Shown here one piece after another: positions 1 through 8,944 of a DNA stretch of 32,134 nucleotides. The translations under genes were made by a program, and so were the position numbers. The notes under the pieces are model-generated. The model was not told where the DNA came from. It saw nothing but the letters and a program-made list of their open reading frames with translations, and ran no database searches. Location of the stretch: NCBI GenBank assembly GCA_015490005.1, contig WFYS01000031.1, forward strand, positions 1 through 32,134. Direction: 5' to 3'. The stretch comes from Desulfurellaceae bacterium (lineage in GTDB: Bacteria; Campylobacterota_A; Desulfurellia; Desulfurellales; Hippeaceae). Positions within the stretch are counted from its first letter, which is position 1. The number at the start of each line of letters is the position of its first letter.

Positions 1-996
1 ATGAAAACTAGATTTATAAAAGTAGAAAGTGAACATTCAGCTATGGCAGCCGCAATAGGCTCATCCGTTGCAGGAAGTAGGGTTTTTACTGCCACAAGCT
101 CTCAAGGTTTACTACTTATGCACGAGATGCTTCATTGGGCAGCTGGTTTAGGTACTCCTATAGTCATGGCCAATGCAAACAGGGCTGTTGCCCCACCGTG
201 GAGTATCTGGGCAGATCAAGTAGACTCTCTATCTCAGAGAGACGCAGGGTGGATACAATTTTATGCTTCCAACTCTCAAGAGGCATACGATTTGTTATTT
301 TTGTCTTTTAGATTATCCGAAAAAGTAAAAAATCCTGTAATGGTTTGCATGGATGGTTTTCTAGTTACTCACACCAAGGAGCCTGTAGAAACTTTTGAAG
401 ATGAAATTACGGATTTTATTAGATTGAAAGAAACATCTGCATTATTAGATATAGACAAACCCGATGCTGTTGGAGCATTAGCTTTTCCGAAAGACTACAT
501 GCCGGTAAAATTAAAACAAATCGAAAGAATAACATCTGCAAAAAGTGAGTTTTATAATATTGCTGAAGAATTTAAAGATGTAAGCGGAAAAGAATACAAA
601 CCTCTATACACTTACGGAGATAGTGATGCTGACATTGTTCTTGTAGCCATGGGTTCAAACGCAGAAACAGCCCATCTGGCCGTGGATTTATTAAACAAGG
701 AAGGAATCAAATCTAAACTAGTAAAAATAATTATGTTCAGACCATTTCCAAAGGGAGAGTTTGAAAGGGAATTCAAAGGGGCAAAAAAAATTGTCGTATT
801 TGATAGAAACATATCCATGGGCAAAGGTGGAATAACAAAAGATGAAATTGTAGGAGCTTTGGGTATAAAAAATGCCATTGGAGTCGTATGCGGTTTGGGC
901 GGAGTAGACGTAACAGAAATAGAAATGGCCAATATAGCAAAAGATGTTTTAGAAGATAAAATTACAGAAGACATGATTTTGTGGGGTGAAAAATGA
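1..996 (+). CDS. porA: Pyruvate:ferredoxin oxidoreductase alpha subunit (5' partial)
   Basis: This subunit, with the beta subunit encoded next, oxidises pyruvate (or a related 2-oxoacid) to acetyl-CoA and reduces ferredoxin in the cytoplasm. The visible 331 residues open with the VESEHSAM motif (residues 8-15) of the pyrimidine-binding domain of 2-oxoacid:acceptor oxidoreductase alpha subunits, followed by the SSQG segment near 33-36. The C-terminal part (about 205-320) is the transketolase C-like domain II. Family members run to about 385-395 residues, with some 55 residues before VESEHSAM, so the ATG at position 1 is almost certainly an internal Met and the gene is cut by the window edge. 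The stop overlaps the porB start (ATGA). The gamma and delta subunits are presumably encoded to the left. Substrate (pyruvate rather than another 2-oxoacid) is inferred from family resemblance. Confidence 0.9.
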   Translation: MKTRFIKVESEHSAMAAAIGSSVAGSRVFTATSSQGLLLMHEMLHWAAGLGTPIVMANANRAVAPPWSIWADQVDSLSQRDAGWIQFYASNSQEAYDLLFLSFRLSEKVKNPVMVCMDGFLVTHTKEPVETFEDEITDFIRLKETSALLDIDKPDAVGALAFPKDYMPVKLKQIERITSAKSEFYNIAEEFKDVSGKEYKPLYTYGDSDADIVLVAMGSNAETAHLAVDLLNKEGIKSKLVKIIMFRPFPKGEFEREFKGAKKIVVFDRNISMGKGGITKDEIVGALGIKNAIGVVCGLGGVDVTEIEMANIAKDVLEDKITEDMILWGEK

Positions 997-1865
997 CAAT
1001 ACCAAAAGAGGAAATATTAAAACCGAGCCATCTTGCATGCCCAGGTTGCGGGGGTGCACTTGCAATGAGGTTGGCATTAAAAGCTCTCGGAAGAAGAACT
1101 ATGGTTGTAATATCGGCTTGCTGTTGGACAGTTATTAATGGAACCATAGGATACAACTACTCAGGAGTTCCAGCGCTACATACGGCTTTCGAAACCACAG
1201 CTGTTGTTGCAGCAGGCATCAAAGCTTCCTTAGAAATGCAAGGCAAAGGTGATATAACAGTAATGGCTTGGGCAGGGGATGGAGGAACATTCGATATAGG
1301 TTTACAGTCTTTAAGTGGTGCTGCTGAGCGCAACGATGATATAATATATGTTTGTTATGATAATGAAGCTTACATGAACACAGGAATCCAAAGAAGTTCG
1401 GCAACACCCATAGGCGCCGAGACAACAACCACCCCTTCACCGGTAGTCAAGGATAGACCAAAAAAAGACCTTATGGAAATCGTAGCTGCTCATGATGTTC
1501 CGTATGTCGCCTCAGCTACAATAGCCTATCCAAACGACCTTGTAAAAAAATTCGAAAAGGCAAAAAGCAAGAAAGGTTTTAAACTCATACATATTTTGAG
1601 CCCATGTCCTCCAGGGCATAAGTTTCCCGAAAACAAAACCGTAGAAATCTCCAAATTAGCAGTGGAAACAGGCATTTTTCCTCTGTATGAAATAGAGGAA
1701 GGGAAATATAAGATAAATAAGAAACCTAAGTTCCAAAACCTCGATAAGTACTTAAACTTACAAGGAAGATTTAAAAATATGCCAAAAGACAAAAGAGAAG
1801 CCCTTGAAGAGTTCATAAAAAAGAGATGGGAAAGATTATCCATTAAAGCTGAATATTTTAGCTAA
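993..1865 (+). CDS. porB: Pyruvate:ferredoxin oxidoreductase beta subunit
   Basis: This is the thiamine-diphosphate-binding beta subunit of the same complex, 290 aa, the normal family length. CPGCG at residues 16-20 and Cys205 in a SPCPPG segment are expected ligands of the [4Fe-4S] cluster next to TPP. GDGG at 95-98, followed about 28 residues later by DNEAYMNTG, is the TPP/Mg2+ motif (GDG...N). The ATG overlaps the porA stop by four bases, so the two subunits are translationally coupled. The C-terminal approximately 60 residues are lysine-rich and end a few bases before the next gene. Confidence 0.93.
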   Translation: MTIPKEEILKPSHLACPGCGGALAMRLALKALGRRTMVVISACCWTVINGTIGYNYSGVPALHTAFETTAVVAAGIKASLEMQGKGDITVMAWAGDGGTFDIGLQSLSGAAERNDDIIYVCYDNEAYMNTGIQRSSATPIGAETTTTPSPVVKDRPKKDLMEIVAAHDVPYVASATIAYPNDLVKKFEKAKSKKGFKLIHILSPCPPGHKFPENKTVEISKLAVETGIFPLYEIEEGKYKINKKPKFQNLDKYLNLQGRFKNMPKDKREALEEFIKKRWERLSIKAEYFS

Positions 1866-1879
1866 TTGGGGGGCTTTAG

Positions 1880-2173
1880 GTGAAATGCGAGATAGATGTA
1901 ATTATTGATAGAAAGCATAGATGGAATTTTAAAGAGTTGTTGTCCCAAAACGGACTAACATTTAAAGAGTGGCTTGTTGAGTTCCACAACGACAGATCTA
2001 TTATAAGTTTTCAAATAGACGACAAAGAAGAGGAGCTTTTAAAAAATCTATATGATTATTTAAAAGAGAACGTTGGCTCAAGGGTGGTTTTACCAGATGG
2101 CAATAGATTAAACCCTAAAAATAAAGATTTTGGAGAATTTTATAGGGTGGTGTGCAAATACATTGAGGAGTAA
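1880..2173 (+). CDS. Hypothetical 97-aa protein between porB and the Lon-like protease
   Basis: I do not recognise this protein. It is a small soluble polypeptide with no signal peptide or membrane segment. The predicted pattern is an N-terminal strand (CEIDVIID), a helix, a second strand (RSIISFQID) and a charged helix (EEELLKNLYDYLKENV), consistent with a small alpha/beta domain. It has two cysteines, Cys3 and Cys92. The start is GTG, 14 nt after the porB stop and preceded by a G-rich stretch (1867-1873) that can act as a ribosome-binding site. Its stop lies three bases before the ATG of the Lon-like protease, so it is co-transcribed and probably coupled with it. Codon use resembles the neighbours, supporting a real gene. 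A role as partner or substrate adaptor of the protease is only a guess from position. Confidence 0.75.
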   Translation: MKCEIDVIIDRKHRWNFKELLSQNGLTFKEWLVEFHNDRSIISFQIDDKEEELLKNLYDYLKENVGSRVVLPDGNRLNPKNKDFGEFYRVVCKYIEE

Positions 2174-2176
2174 AAC

Positions 2177-4519
2177 ATGGCTATAAAAAAACTGACATAC
2201 GATGATATTAAATTTGATTTCAATTTTAACATAGATGATATAGACGCAGATAATTCATTGGTGCATCAAAAAAGAATAGAAGTAGCTTTAGATAAACTTG
2301 TCAACATAAACAGCAAAAACCATAACTTATACATTTGTGGCAATCTTAGCAAAGATGACAAGCATACAATTGTTAAAATGCTTAAAAGCTTATCAGATAA
2401 TAAAAGTACTAAAGTCTACGACTATTGCTACGTTAACAATTTTAAGAACCCGAAAGAGCCAAAAATAATAAAATTAAAACCATCAGAGGGCAAAAAATTT
2501 AAAGAACAAATGGATGAGTTTGTTGATTATTTGATAAAAAGCGTGCCCAAGGTGTTCGATAGCAAAGAGTATGAGGAAAAGATTCAAGAAGTTGTTAAAG
2601 AGTTCGATGAAAAACAGAAAAAAGTGTACGATAAACTGCAGAAAAAAGCGAATGAGTTAGACTTTGTTGTAAAATTCTCTCAGGTGGGAATAGTTGTTAA
2701 TCCTGTAATTGCAGGGAAAGTTATAGGTGAAAGAGAGTATAATAACCTATCTGAAGACATAAAAAAAACTATAGATGAGAAAAGAAAAGAACTTGAGGAG
2801 CATATAGACAAATTTATATCAAACAGTAAAGAATTAGAGAAAAAAAAGCACGATAAGCTTAAAAAAATAAACGATGAAATGGCTTTGTTTATAGTATCTG
2901 GAAAAATTGATAAGATAAAAAGGAGTTTCGAGAGCAACAAAGATATTGAAGAATATTTGGAAGATGTTGAAGATTACACACTAAAAAACATCTCTATTTT
3001 TTTACCACAAAACAATCAAACTTTTCCATTTATTCAGGCGCCGCATAAATACACTGAATATAGAGTAAACCTTTTTGTTGACAACAGTGATGTTAAATCG
3101 TCACCTGTAATTTACGAAGAGAATCCAACGTACTACAATGTTTTTGGAAAGTTGGAAAAACAAGCTTATTTTGGGGCATTCGTTACTGATTTCACACATA
3201 TAACATCAGGCTCAATCCACAAAGCAAATGGCGGTTTTTTACTTTTAGATGCTTTTGGAGTAGTGGTTAACCCAGGAGTATGGGAAACATTAAAAAGAAC
3301 TCTGTTATCCTCTAAAGCTGCGATAGAAGAAATATCAGAAAAATATGGAATAATTGCCACAGAAACGCTAAAGCCCGAGTCAATAGATTTAGATATAAAA
3401 GTAGTGTTAATTGGTCCTGAGTATATATACGACATACTCTTTGAATATGATGATGAGTTTGATAAACTATTTAAAATAAAGACGAATTTCGATTATGCTA
3501 TACCAAAGGAAGAACTAGTAGTAAAACAATACACCTCGACAATAATGCAATATTGTGACAAAAACAAGTTAAAAAAACCAGATCTATCAGGCTTTAAGGG
3601 GCTAATCAAATACTCGTGTAGATTGGCTGAAGATAGAAATAAACTTTGGGCTTATACAAACAATATTTTCGATATTGTTAAAGAGGCACAGTCCTTTTCA
3701 AGCTTAGATAAGTTAACTTACGAAAATATAAGATTAGCCATAAACGAAAGAAAATTCTTACGTGATTTGTGGAAAGAAAAAATATACGAAATGATTGAAA
3801 ATGGAAGTATTATTGTTGACCTTAAAGGAAAAAAAATTGGAGAGATAAATGGGCTATCAGTTTTAGATATGGGCGATTTTTCTTTCGGTAGGCCAAGTAA
3901 AATCGTAGCAAAAACCTATATTGGAAAAGAAGGGATAGTTAGCATAGAAAGAGAAAGTAAACTTTCTGGCAGGATATTTGATAAAGCCTCTTTTATTATT
4001 TCAGGATACGTAAATGGCATGTACGGGTTTAACAAAACATTAAGTTTTTCAGCTTCTTTATCGTTTGAACAATCATATTCTATGATTGAAGGTGATAGTG
4101 CATCGATTGCAGAGACACTGGCAATTTTATCCTCTTTAGCTGAAACACCTATTCCCCAAAATTTAGCGGTAACAGGTTCAATGAATCAAAACGGCGTTGT
4201 TCAGCCAATAGGTGGAGTAAATGAAAAAATTGAAGGGTTTTATGAAATTTGCAAGTTAACAGGAAACTTAGATGGAGCTGGAGTAGTAATTCCGTATAAA
4301 AACCTAAAAAATCTTGTTTTGGATGATGAAGTGGAAAATGCAATAAAAGATGGAAAATTCAACCTTTTTGCAGTTGAAACTATAGACGACGCAATAGAGA
4401 TATTTACGGGAATAAAGGCAGGTAAAAGACAAGGTAAAGGTTTTGAAAGAGGAACATTTCACTACATAGTTGACAAAAAACTCAAAAAAATTAATGATAT
4501 TTTAAGGAAAGAGTCTTAG
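2177..4519 (+). CDS. Lon-like protease (AAA_32/Lon_C type) with degenerate P-loop
   Basis: This is a cytoplasmic serine protease of the Lon family, 780 aa, of the type that joins an AAA_32 module to a C-terminal Lon protease domain. The catalytic dyad is visible: Ser641 in GDSAS and Lys684 in GGVNEKI. They are 43 residues apart, the same spacing as Ser679/Lys722 of E. coli Lon. The N-terminal family landmarks are present: CYVNNF near residue 83, a lysine/glutamate-rich helical insert at about 125-250, and GGFLLLDA near 352-359 at the Walker B position. The Walker A loop, normally like GPPGTGRTT in this family, is replaced by GNLSKDDKHT at 55-64, so ATP binding at that site is doubtful. It may act as an ATP-independent protease. 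The ATG follows a GAGGAG ribosome-binding site three bases after the 97-aa gene. Confidence 0.88.
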   Translation: MAIKKLTYDDIKFDFNFNIDDIDADNSLVHQKRIEVALDKLVNINSKNHNLYICGNLSKDDKHTIVKMLKSLSDNKSTKVYDYCYVNNFKNPKEPKIIKLKPSEGKKFKEQMDEFVDYLIKSVPKVFDSKEYEEKIQEVVKEFDEKQKKVYDKLQKKANELDFVVKFSQVGIVVNPVIAGKVIGEREYNNLSEDIKKTIDEKRKELEEHIDKFISNSKELEKKKHDKLKKINDEMALFIVSGKIDKIKRSFESNKDIEEYLEDVEDYTLKNISIFLPQNNQTFPFIQAPHKYTEYRVNLFVDNSDVKSSPVIYEENPTYYNVFGKLEKQAYFGAFVTDFTHITSGSIHKANGGFLLLDAFGVVVNPGVWETLKRTLLSSKAAIEEISEKYGIIATETLKPESIDLDIKVVLIGPEYIYDILFEYDDEFDKLFKIKTNFDYAIPKEELVVKQYTSTIMQYCDKNKLKKPDLSGFKGLIKYSCRLAEDRNKLWAYTNNIFDIVKEAQSFSSLDKLTYENIRLAINERKFLRDLWKEKIYEMIENGSIIVDLKGKKIGEINGLSVLDMGDFSFGRPSKIVAKTYIGKEGIVSIERESKLSGRIFDKASFIISGYVNGMYGFNKTLSFSASLSFEQSYSMIEGDSASIAETLAILSSLAETPIPQNLAVTGSMNQNGVVQPIGGVNEKIEGFYEICKLTGNLDGAGVVIPYKNLKNLVLDDEVENAIKDGKFNLFAVETIDDAIEIFTGIKAGKRQGKGFERGTFHYIVDKKLKKINDILRKES

Positions 4520-4526
4520 GACAAAA

Positions 4527-5672
4527 ATGCTTAGATTTTTGGATGCAGGCGAATCACACGGGAAGATACTTGTTGCAATAATTGATGGTTTTCCTTCAGG
4601 TTTAAAAATAGATGCAGATTTCATAAACAGGCAGCTTTTGTTGAGGCAATCCGGTTATGGTAGAGGGGGACGACAAAGGATAGAAAAAGATACGGTAGAA
4701 TTTTTAAGTGGCGTTAGGTTTGGCGAAACTATAGGTTCTCCCATTACTTTGGCAATAAAAAATAAAGATTTTGACAACTGGAAAAATATAATGGCTCCGT
4801 TTGCAGAATATTCGCAGGAAAGAAGAGTTACACGCCCTAGACCAGGCCACGCTGATTTAACAGGTTACTTAAAGTACAATAGAAAAGATATAAGGGATGT
4901 GCTAGAAAGGTCTAGTGCCAGAGAAACGGCTATTAGAACGGCTGTTGGGGCACTTTGTGAATTGTTACTTAAAGAGATTGGAGTAAATATTGTATCTTTT
5001 GTTGTGGCTATTGGTAAAATTAAGGCAAATATTGAGTCTTTTGATAACATAGAAGAAAAAATCCTGAACTCACCTGTGTTTTGCCCGGATAAAAGACTAT
5101 CTGACTTGATGATAGCAGAGATCGAGGAAGCAAAAAGGAAGGCTGAAAGCTTGGGGGGTGTAGTTAAAACTGTAGCTAAAGGCGTAATTCCGGGTTTGGG
5201 TAGCTACACACAGTGGGACAGAAAGCTAGATGCGCGGTTAGCTTCAGGGTTAATAAGCATACAAGCTGTTAAGGCTATAGAAATAGGTGAAGGATTCAAT
5301 AGCGCCTTTAAGTTTGGCTCTCAAGTCCATGATGAAATATATTACGACAATGGTTACAGAAGATATACAAATAGAGCCGGTGGCATAGAAGGTGGCATGT
5401 CAAATGGAGAGGACATAATTGTTAAAGCATATATGAAGCCAATCCCCACACTCAAAAAAGGGCTTAAATCCGTTAATGTACAAACACATAAAAAAGAGAC
5501 CTCAGACTTTGAGAGAAGCGATGTTTGTGCAGTTCCAGCCTTGAGTGTAGTAGTCAGATCTGTTTTAGCATTTGAGCTTGCTCGTGTTTACTTAGAGAAA
5601 TTCGGCTCAGACACAGTTGATGAACTTTCAAGAAGGGTTGATGAATACAAAGAATACTTAAACACAAAATGA
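4527..5672 (+). CDS. aroC: Chorismate synthase
   Basis: This enzyme converts 5-enolpyruvylshikimate-3-phosphate to chorismate using reduced FMN, the last step of the shikimate pathway. Family signatures are clear: GESHG at 8-12, YGRGGRQRIEKD at 44-55, RPRPGHAD at 103-110, RSSARETA at 128-135 and NRAGGIEGGMSNGE near 281-294. The length of 381 aa is normal. The ATG is seven bases after the Lon-like gene, whose last codons supply a purine-rich ribosome-binding site. Its stop overlaps the aroK start (ATGA). Chorismate made here feeds aromatic amino acids and also the futalosine pathway, two enzymes of which are encoded at 23172-25315. Confidence 0.96.
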   Translation: MLRFLDAGESHGKILVAIIDGFPSGLKIDADFINRQLLLRQSGYGRGGRQRIEKDTVEFLSGVRFGETIGSPITLAIKNKDFDNWKNIMAPFAEYSQERRVTRPRPGHADLTGYLKYNRKDIRDVLERSSARETAIRTAVGALCELLLKEIGVNIVSFVVAIGKIKANIESFDNIEEKILNSPVFCPDKRLSDLMIAEIEEAKRKAESLGGVVKTVAKGVIPGLGSYTQWDRKLDARLASGLISIQAVKAIEIGEGFNSAFKFGSQVHDEIYYDNGYRRYTNRAGGIEGGMSNGEDIIVKAYMKPIPTLKKGLKSVNVQTHKKETSDFERSDVCAVPALSVVVRSVLAFELARVYLEKFGSDTVDELSRRVDEYKEYLNTK

Positions 5673-6157
5673 ATATAATTTTGGTAGGTTTTATGGGTTC
5701 TGGAAAGACCACCATCTCGAGAATAATTAGCAAAAAACACAATATGCGTTTCTTAGACTCGGATAAATTAATAGAAAAGAAAGAACATCTAACTATAAAA
5801 GAGATTTTTAGTAAAAAGGGAGAAAAATATTTTAGAGAGTTAGAAAGACAACTAATAAAAAACGAAATATCTTTTTGTAATAATTGTGTTATTTCAACAG
5901 GTGGTGGCATGCCATGTTTTTTCGATAATATGAAAAACCTAAAATCCAAAGGATGGGTAATTTTTCTGAACATACCTTTCGACGAGATTGTAAAAAGGGT
6001 GAGAAACACAGACAAAAGACCATTGTTCAAAGACGTTGAGAAAGCTAAAAAACTCTATTTAGAAAGGATTGATTGTTATAAGCAGGCTCACTTTATAATA
6101 AATCTTGAAAATCGTAAGGAAAAAATAGTAGAAAAGATAGAAAAATTAGTTTTTTAG
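5669..6157 (+). CDS. aroK: Shikimate kinase
   Basis: This kinase phosphorylates shikimate at the 3-OH with ATP. It is 162 aa, the usual size. The P-loop GFMGSGKT is at 7-14, the substrate-binding DSD at 30-32, the Arg of FRELE at 56, the shikimate-binding GGG at 78-80, and the lid arginine in RPLF at 117-120. It overlaps aroC by four bases; in pathway terms it acts two steps before AroC, so the pair is functionally matched. A purine-rich stretch inside the end of aroC serves as ribosome-binding site. Confidence 0.95.
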   Translation: MNIILVGFMGSGKTTISRIISKKHNMRFLDSDKLIEKKEHLTIKEIFSKKGEKYFRELERQLIKNEISFCNNCVISTGGGMPCFFDNMKNLKSKGWVIFLNIPFDEIVKRVRNTDKRPLFKDVEKAKKLYLERIDCYKQAHFIINLENRKEKIVEKIEKLVF

Positions 6158-6164
6158 GAGAGTT

Positions 6165-7025
6165 ATGAAAGTATCTATAAAAGATTTGGTGGAGAGTATT
6201 AAAGAAAAGCTTAGCTTCTCAAAAGTAGCCACAAGAATATTAAAATTATTTGAAAGTGATGATTTGAGTTCTTATCAACTCGCAAAGGTTATATCATTAG
6301 ACCCTGTGCTAGCGGCTTATATCTTAAAAATCTCAAACTCAGCTTATTACAATTTCTCAGGGAAAGTGAAAACTTTATCTGACGCCATCACTTTAATAGG
6401 CTTTGAAGAAATTAAAAAAATAGTTATCATGATTAGCGCAAAAAATGCCTTTAAAGTTAGCGATGAAATAGATAAGTTACTTTGGGAACATTCATTGGCT
6501 GTAGCTGTTGGTTGCTCTGTTATAAATTCTAACATAAACATAACAGATGAGGGAGAAGCATACATATCAGGACTTTTGCACGATATAGGTAAGATAGTTT
6601 TTCAGAAAAGTAAACTCACAAACTATAAAGACATATTTAAACAGGCTTATGATTCTGGAAAAGAAATAAGATTTTTGGAAAAAGAAGTTTTTGGATATAA
6701 TCACGCTGACGTGGGCGGCTATCTTTTGCAAAGTTGGAATTTTGAACAGAGCATTATAGACGCCGTGTCATTTCACCATTTAAACTTTACAATAAAAAAC
6801 ACATCGGATTTTTTGAAAAAATCAGCGCTTGTCAATCTATCAGACTTTATAGTCAACAATTTAATTGGGGTTGGTAAAAAAGAAAAAATAAAAGACACAG
6901 AAGCGCTGAACGGCTTAAATGCCGCTAAACTTATAGGATTCTATACCGACAACCCAATTTCTTTAATTGAAGAAATACAACAGAAATTTATGATTTTAGC
7001 ATCTGCTATGGAAGAAGATATATGA
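6165..7025 (+). CDS. HDOD domain protein
   Basis: This is a 286-aa cytoplasmic signalling-type protein made almost entirely of an HDOD domain. The diagnostic stretch DPVLAAYILKISNSA (46-60) and the following LSDAITLIGF (71-80) are typical. His109 and His139-Asp140 (HDIGK) recall the HD phosphohydrolase fold, but HDOD proteins generally lack the full metal set and act as binding or regulatory modules. There is no attached receiver, EAL or GGDEF domain. An AGGAG ribosome-binding site precedes the ATG, seven bases after aroK. Its stop overlaps the next gene by four bases (ATGA). No specific partner can be named from the sequence. Confidence 0.88.
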   Translation: MKVSIKDLVESIKEKLSFSKVATRILKLFESDDLSSYQLAKVISLDPVLAAYILKISNSAYYNFSGKVKTLSDAITLIGFEEIKKIVIMISAKNAFKVSDEIDKLLWEHSLAVAVGCSVINSNINITDEGEAYISGLLHDIGKIVFQKSKLTNYKDIFKQAYDSGKEIRFLEKEVFGYNHADVGGYLLQSWNFEQSIIDAVSFHHLNFTIKNTSDFLKKSALVNLSDFIVNNLIGVGKKEKIKDTEALNGLNAAKLIGFYTDNPISLIEEIQQKFMILASAMEEDI

Positions 7026-7936
7026 GAGTTTTAGTTACTGGAGCTACAGGATTTGTTGGTATAAATACGGTAAAAAAGTTGCTAGGGAAACACGAAGTAT
7101 ATGTATTCGTGAGAAATGTTGAAGCAGCGAAAGCTCACTTTGACGAAAAGGTTTCGGTAGTATGCGGAGATGTTCTAGATACCGAAAGCCTAAAAAGCGC
7201 TCTTAATAAAAATTTAGATGCAGTAATTCATATTGCAGGTGTAATAAGCGCCCATAATCTAGATAAACTCTACAGAGTAAATAGATATGGAACAAGAAAT
7301 GTGGCTAAAACGGCTTATGAAGCTGGCGTAAAAAATTTTATTTACGTATCGTCGCTTTCGGCAAGAGGCCCAGATGGTTTTAATAGACCCATTTCACACT
7401 ATGGCAATTCTAAACGCTTGGGAGAATTAGAGGTTCTCAACACATACGGTTTTAATAAAGTAAAAATCTTTAGGCCACCAATTATTTTTGGCCCTTACGA
7501 TAAAGGAACATTACCTTTGTTCAGACTTGCAAGACACGGTATTCTGCCATCTATAGATAGAATCTACAGCTTTCTATTTATTGAAGATTTAGTTGAAATA
7601 ATCGTTAGACTTCTTGAGATTAAAACCAATGCAACAAAAGTCTTTTACGCATCTTCTTTTACGGCTAACTTTAAAGATTTAGCCGAGTGTTTATTAGAAA
7701 CATCAGGTAAAAAAATACTAAAAATAGCTCCTCCTTTGGGATTAATAAAACTTGCAGCTAAGTTTAGCTCAAAAAGGTCGCCATTTACCCAAGACAAAGT
7801 TAGAGAAATAGCACCAAAATCATGGACATGCAACAATAATACTGTTAAGATGTACATGGATTTTGAAAAGCGATTAAAAATGTGCGAATCAATCAGAAAA
7901 ACTTACTTATGGTACATGAATAATGGATGGATATAG
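7022..7936 (+). CDS. NAD(P)-dependent epimerase/dehydratase (extended SDR)
   Basis: This is a 304-aa extended short-chain dehydrogenase/reductase. The Rossmann motif GATGFVG is at 7-13, Asp50 of CGDVLD follows, the catalytic serine lies in YVSSLS (108-113), and the YxxxK dyad is Tyr127/Lys131 (HYGNSK). The closest feel is to NAD-dependent epimerases acting on nucleotide sugars or to dihydroflavonol/hopanoid-type reductases, but the substrate cannot be read from the sequence. It overlaps the HDOD gene by four bases and the mtnA start by 14 bases, so it sits inside the same transcript. Confidence 0.86.
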   Translation: MRVLVTGATGFVGINTVKKLLGKHEVYVFVRNVEAAKAHFDEKVSVVCGDVLDTESLKSALNKNLDAVIHIAGVISAHNLDKLYRVNRYGTRNVAKTAYEAGVKNFIYVSSLSARGPDGFNRPISHYGNSKRLGELEVLNTYGFNKVKIFRPPIIFGPYDKGTLPLFRLARHGILPSIDRIYSFLFIEDLVEIIVRLLEIKTNATKVFYASSFTANFKDLAECLLETSGKKILKIAPPLGLIKLAAKFSSKRSPFTQDKVREIAPKSWTCNNNTVKMYMDFEKRLKMCESIRKTYLWYMNNGWI

Positions 7937-8942
7937 TCCCGTAGTTTTTAAAGACGACGACACTTTTTTGATACTCGATCAAAGAGAATTACCATGGAAA
8001 AAGAAGCTCATAGACGTTAAAAATGTCAATGATGTTTGCAAAGCCATTAAAGATATGGCTGTCAGGGGTGCACCCCTAATTGGCATTACAGCAGCGATTG
8101 GGCTTTACTTTGGCATTAAAAATTCAGAAAACTATGATGAATTTGAGAAAAACTTCAATTACTCCTACGATTGTCTCTCAAGAACAAGACCCACTGCGGT
8201 AAACCTATTCTTTGCTTTGGGTAGGCTAAAAGGCGTGAAGGAAGAGAAAAAACAGGTGTTGCCCCTGCACAAGCTGATAAAAAAGTTAAGGGCAACGGCT
8301 ATAGGTATTTGGGAAGAGCAGAAAGAGCAAGACAAACGCATAGGGGCGTTTGGGTCTGAATACTTGAAGGACAAAAAAAGAATCTTAACCCACTGCAACA
8401 CAGGAACACTTGCAACGGGCGGTATAGGAACGGCTTTGGGCATAATAAAAACGATGCACAAAAAAGGCCTCTTGGATGTGGTTTATGTGGATGAAACAAG
8501 ACCATATTTACAAGGTATGAGGTTGACGGCTTTTGAGCTTAAAAACGAGGGCATTGATTATAGGATTGTTACAGATAACTCCTGCGGCATGCTAATTAGA
8601 GAAGGTTTGGTTGATGCTGTTGTAGTCGGCGCAGATAGAATTGCAAGAAATGGTGATACGGCAAACAAAATCGGTACGTATTGCCTTGCGAGCATGTGCA
8701 AAAGGCATGGTGTTAAGTTTGTTGTCGCCGCACCAGAGTCCACTATTGATAGGTCGATCGAAAGCTTAAATCAAATACCCGTCGAAGAAAGGAGTGCAGA
8801 AGAGGTTTTAAAAATAGGTGATAAATATTATGCTCCGAGGGAGTCAAAGGCAATTTATTACTCATTTGACTTAACGGACGCAGAATTAATTGATGCTATC
8901 ATTACAGAAAAAGGTGTTTATGAATATCCTTACAGGTTTTAA
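7923..8942 (+). CDS. mtnA: S-methyl-5-thioribose-1-phosphate isomerase
   Basis: This enzyme isomerises 5-methylthioribose-1-phosphate to the ribulose form in methionine salvage, and some homologues also take 5-deoxyribose-1-phosphate. At 339 aa it has normal length. Motifs: RGAPLIG at 48-54, catalytic Cys158 in HCNTGTLATGG, and Asp238 in VVGADRIARNGD, followed by NKIGTY. These separate MtnA from the related eIF2B alpha-type ribose-1,5-bisphosphate isomerases, which are shorter. The first ATG lies inside the 3' end of the epimerase gene (14-nt overlap). No other methionine-salvage gene is in this window. The abundance of radical SAM enzymes nearby (MqnE, MqnC), which release 5'-deoxyadenosine, makes a role in deoxyadenosine disposal possible but unproven. 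Confidence 0.93.
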   Translation: MDGYSPVVFKDDDTFLILDQRELPWKKKLIDVKNVNDVCKAIKDMAVRGAPLIGITAAIGLYFGIKNSENYDEFEKNFNYSYDCLSRTRPTAVNLFFALGRLKGVKEEKKQVLPLHKLIKKLRATAIGIWEEQKEQDKRIGAFGSEYLKDKKRILTHCNTGTLATGGIGTALGIIKTMHKKGLLDVVYVDETRPYLQGMRLTAFELKNEGIDYRIVTDNSCGMLIREGLVDAVVVGADRIARNGDTANKIGTYCLASMCKRHGVKFVVAAPESTIDRSIESLNQIPVEERSAEEVLKIGDKYYAPRESKAIYYSFDLTDAELIDAIITEKGVYEYPYRF

Positions 8943-8944
8943 AA

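Noticed and set aside
1-3. ATG at the first base as the true porA start
   Set aside because: The VESEHSAM motif begins only eight residues later, whereas complete family members have about 55 residues before it; the gene continues to the left of the window.
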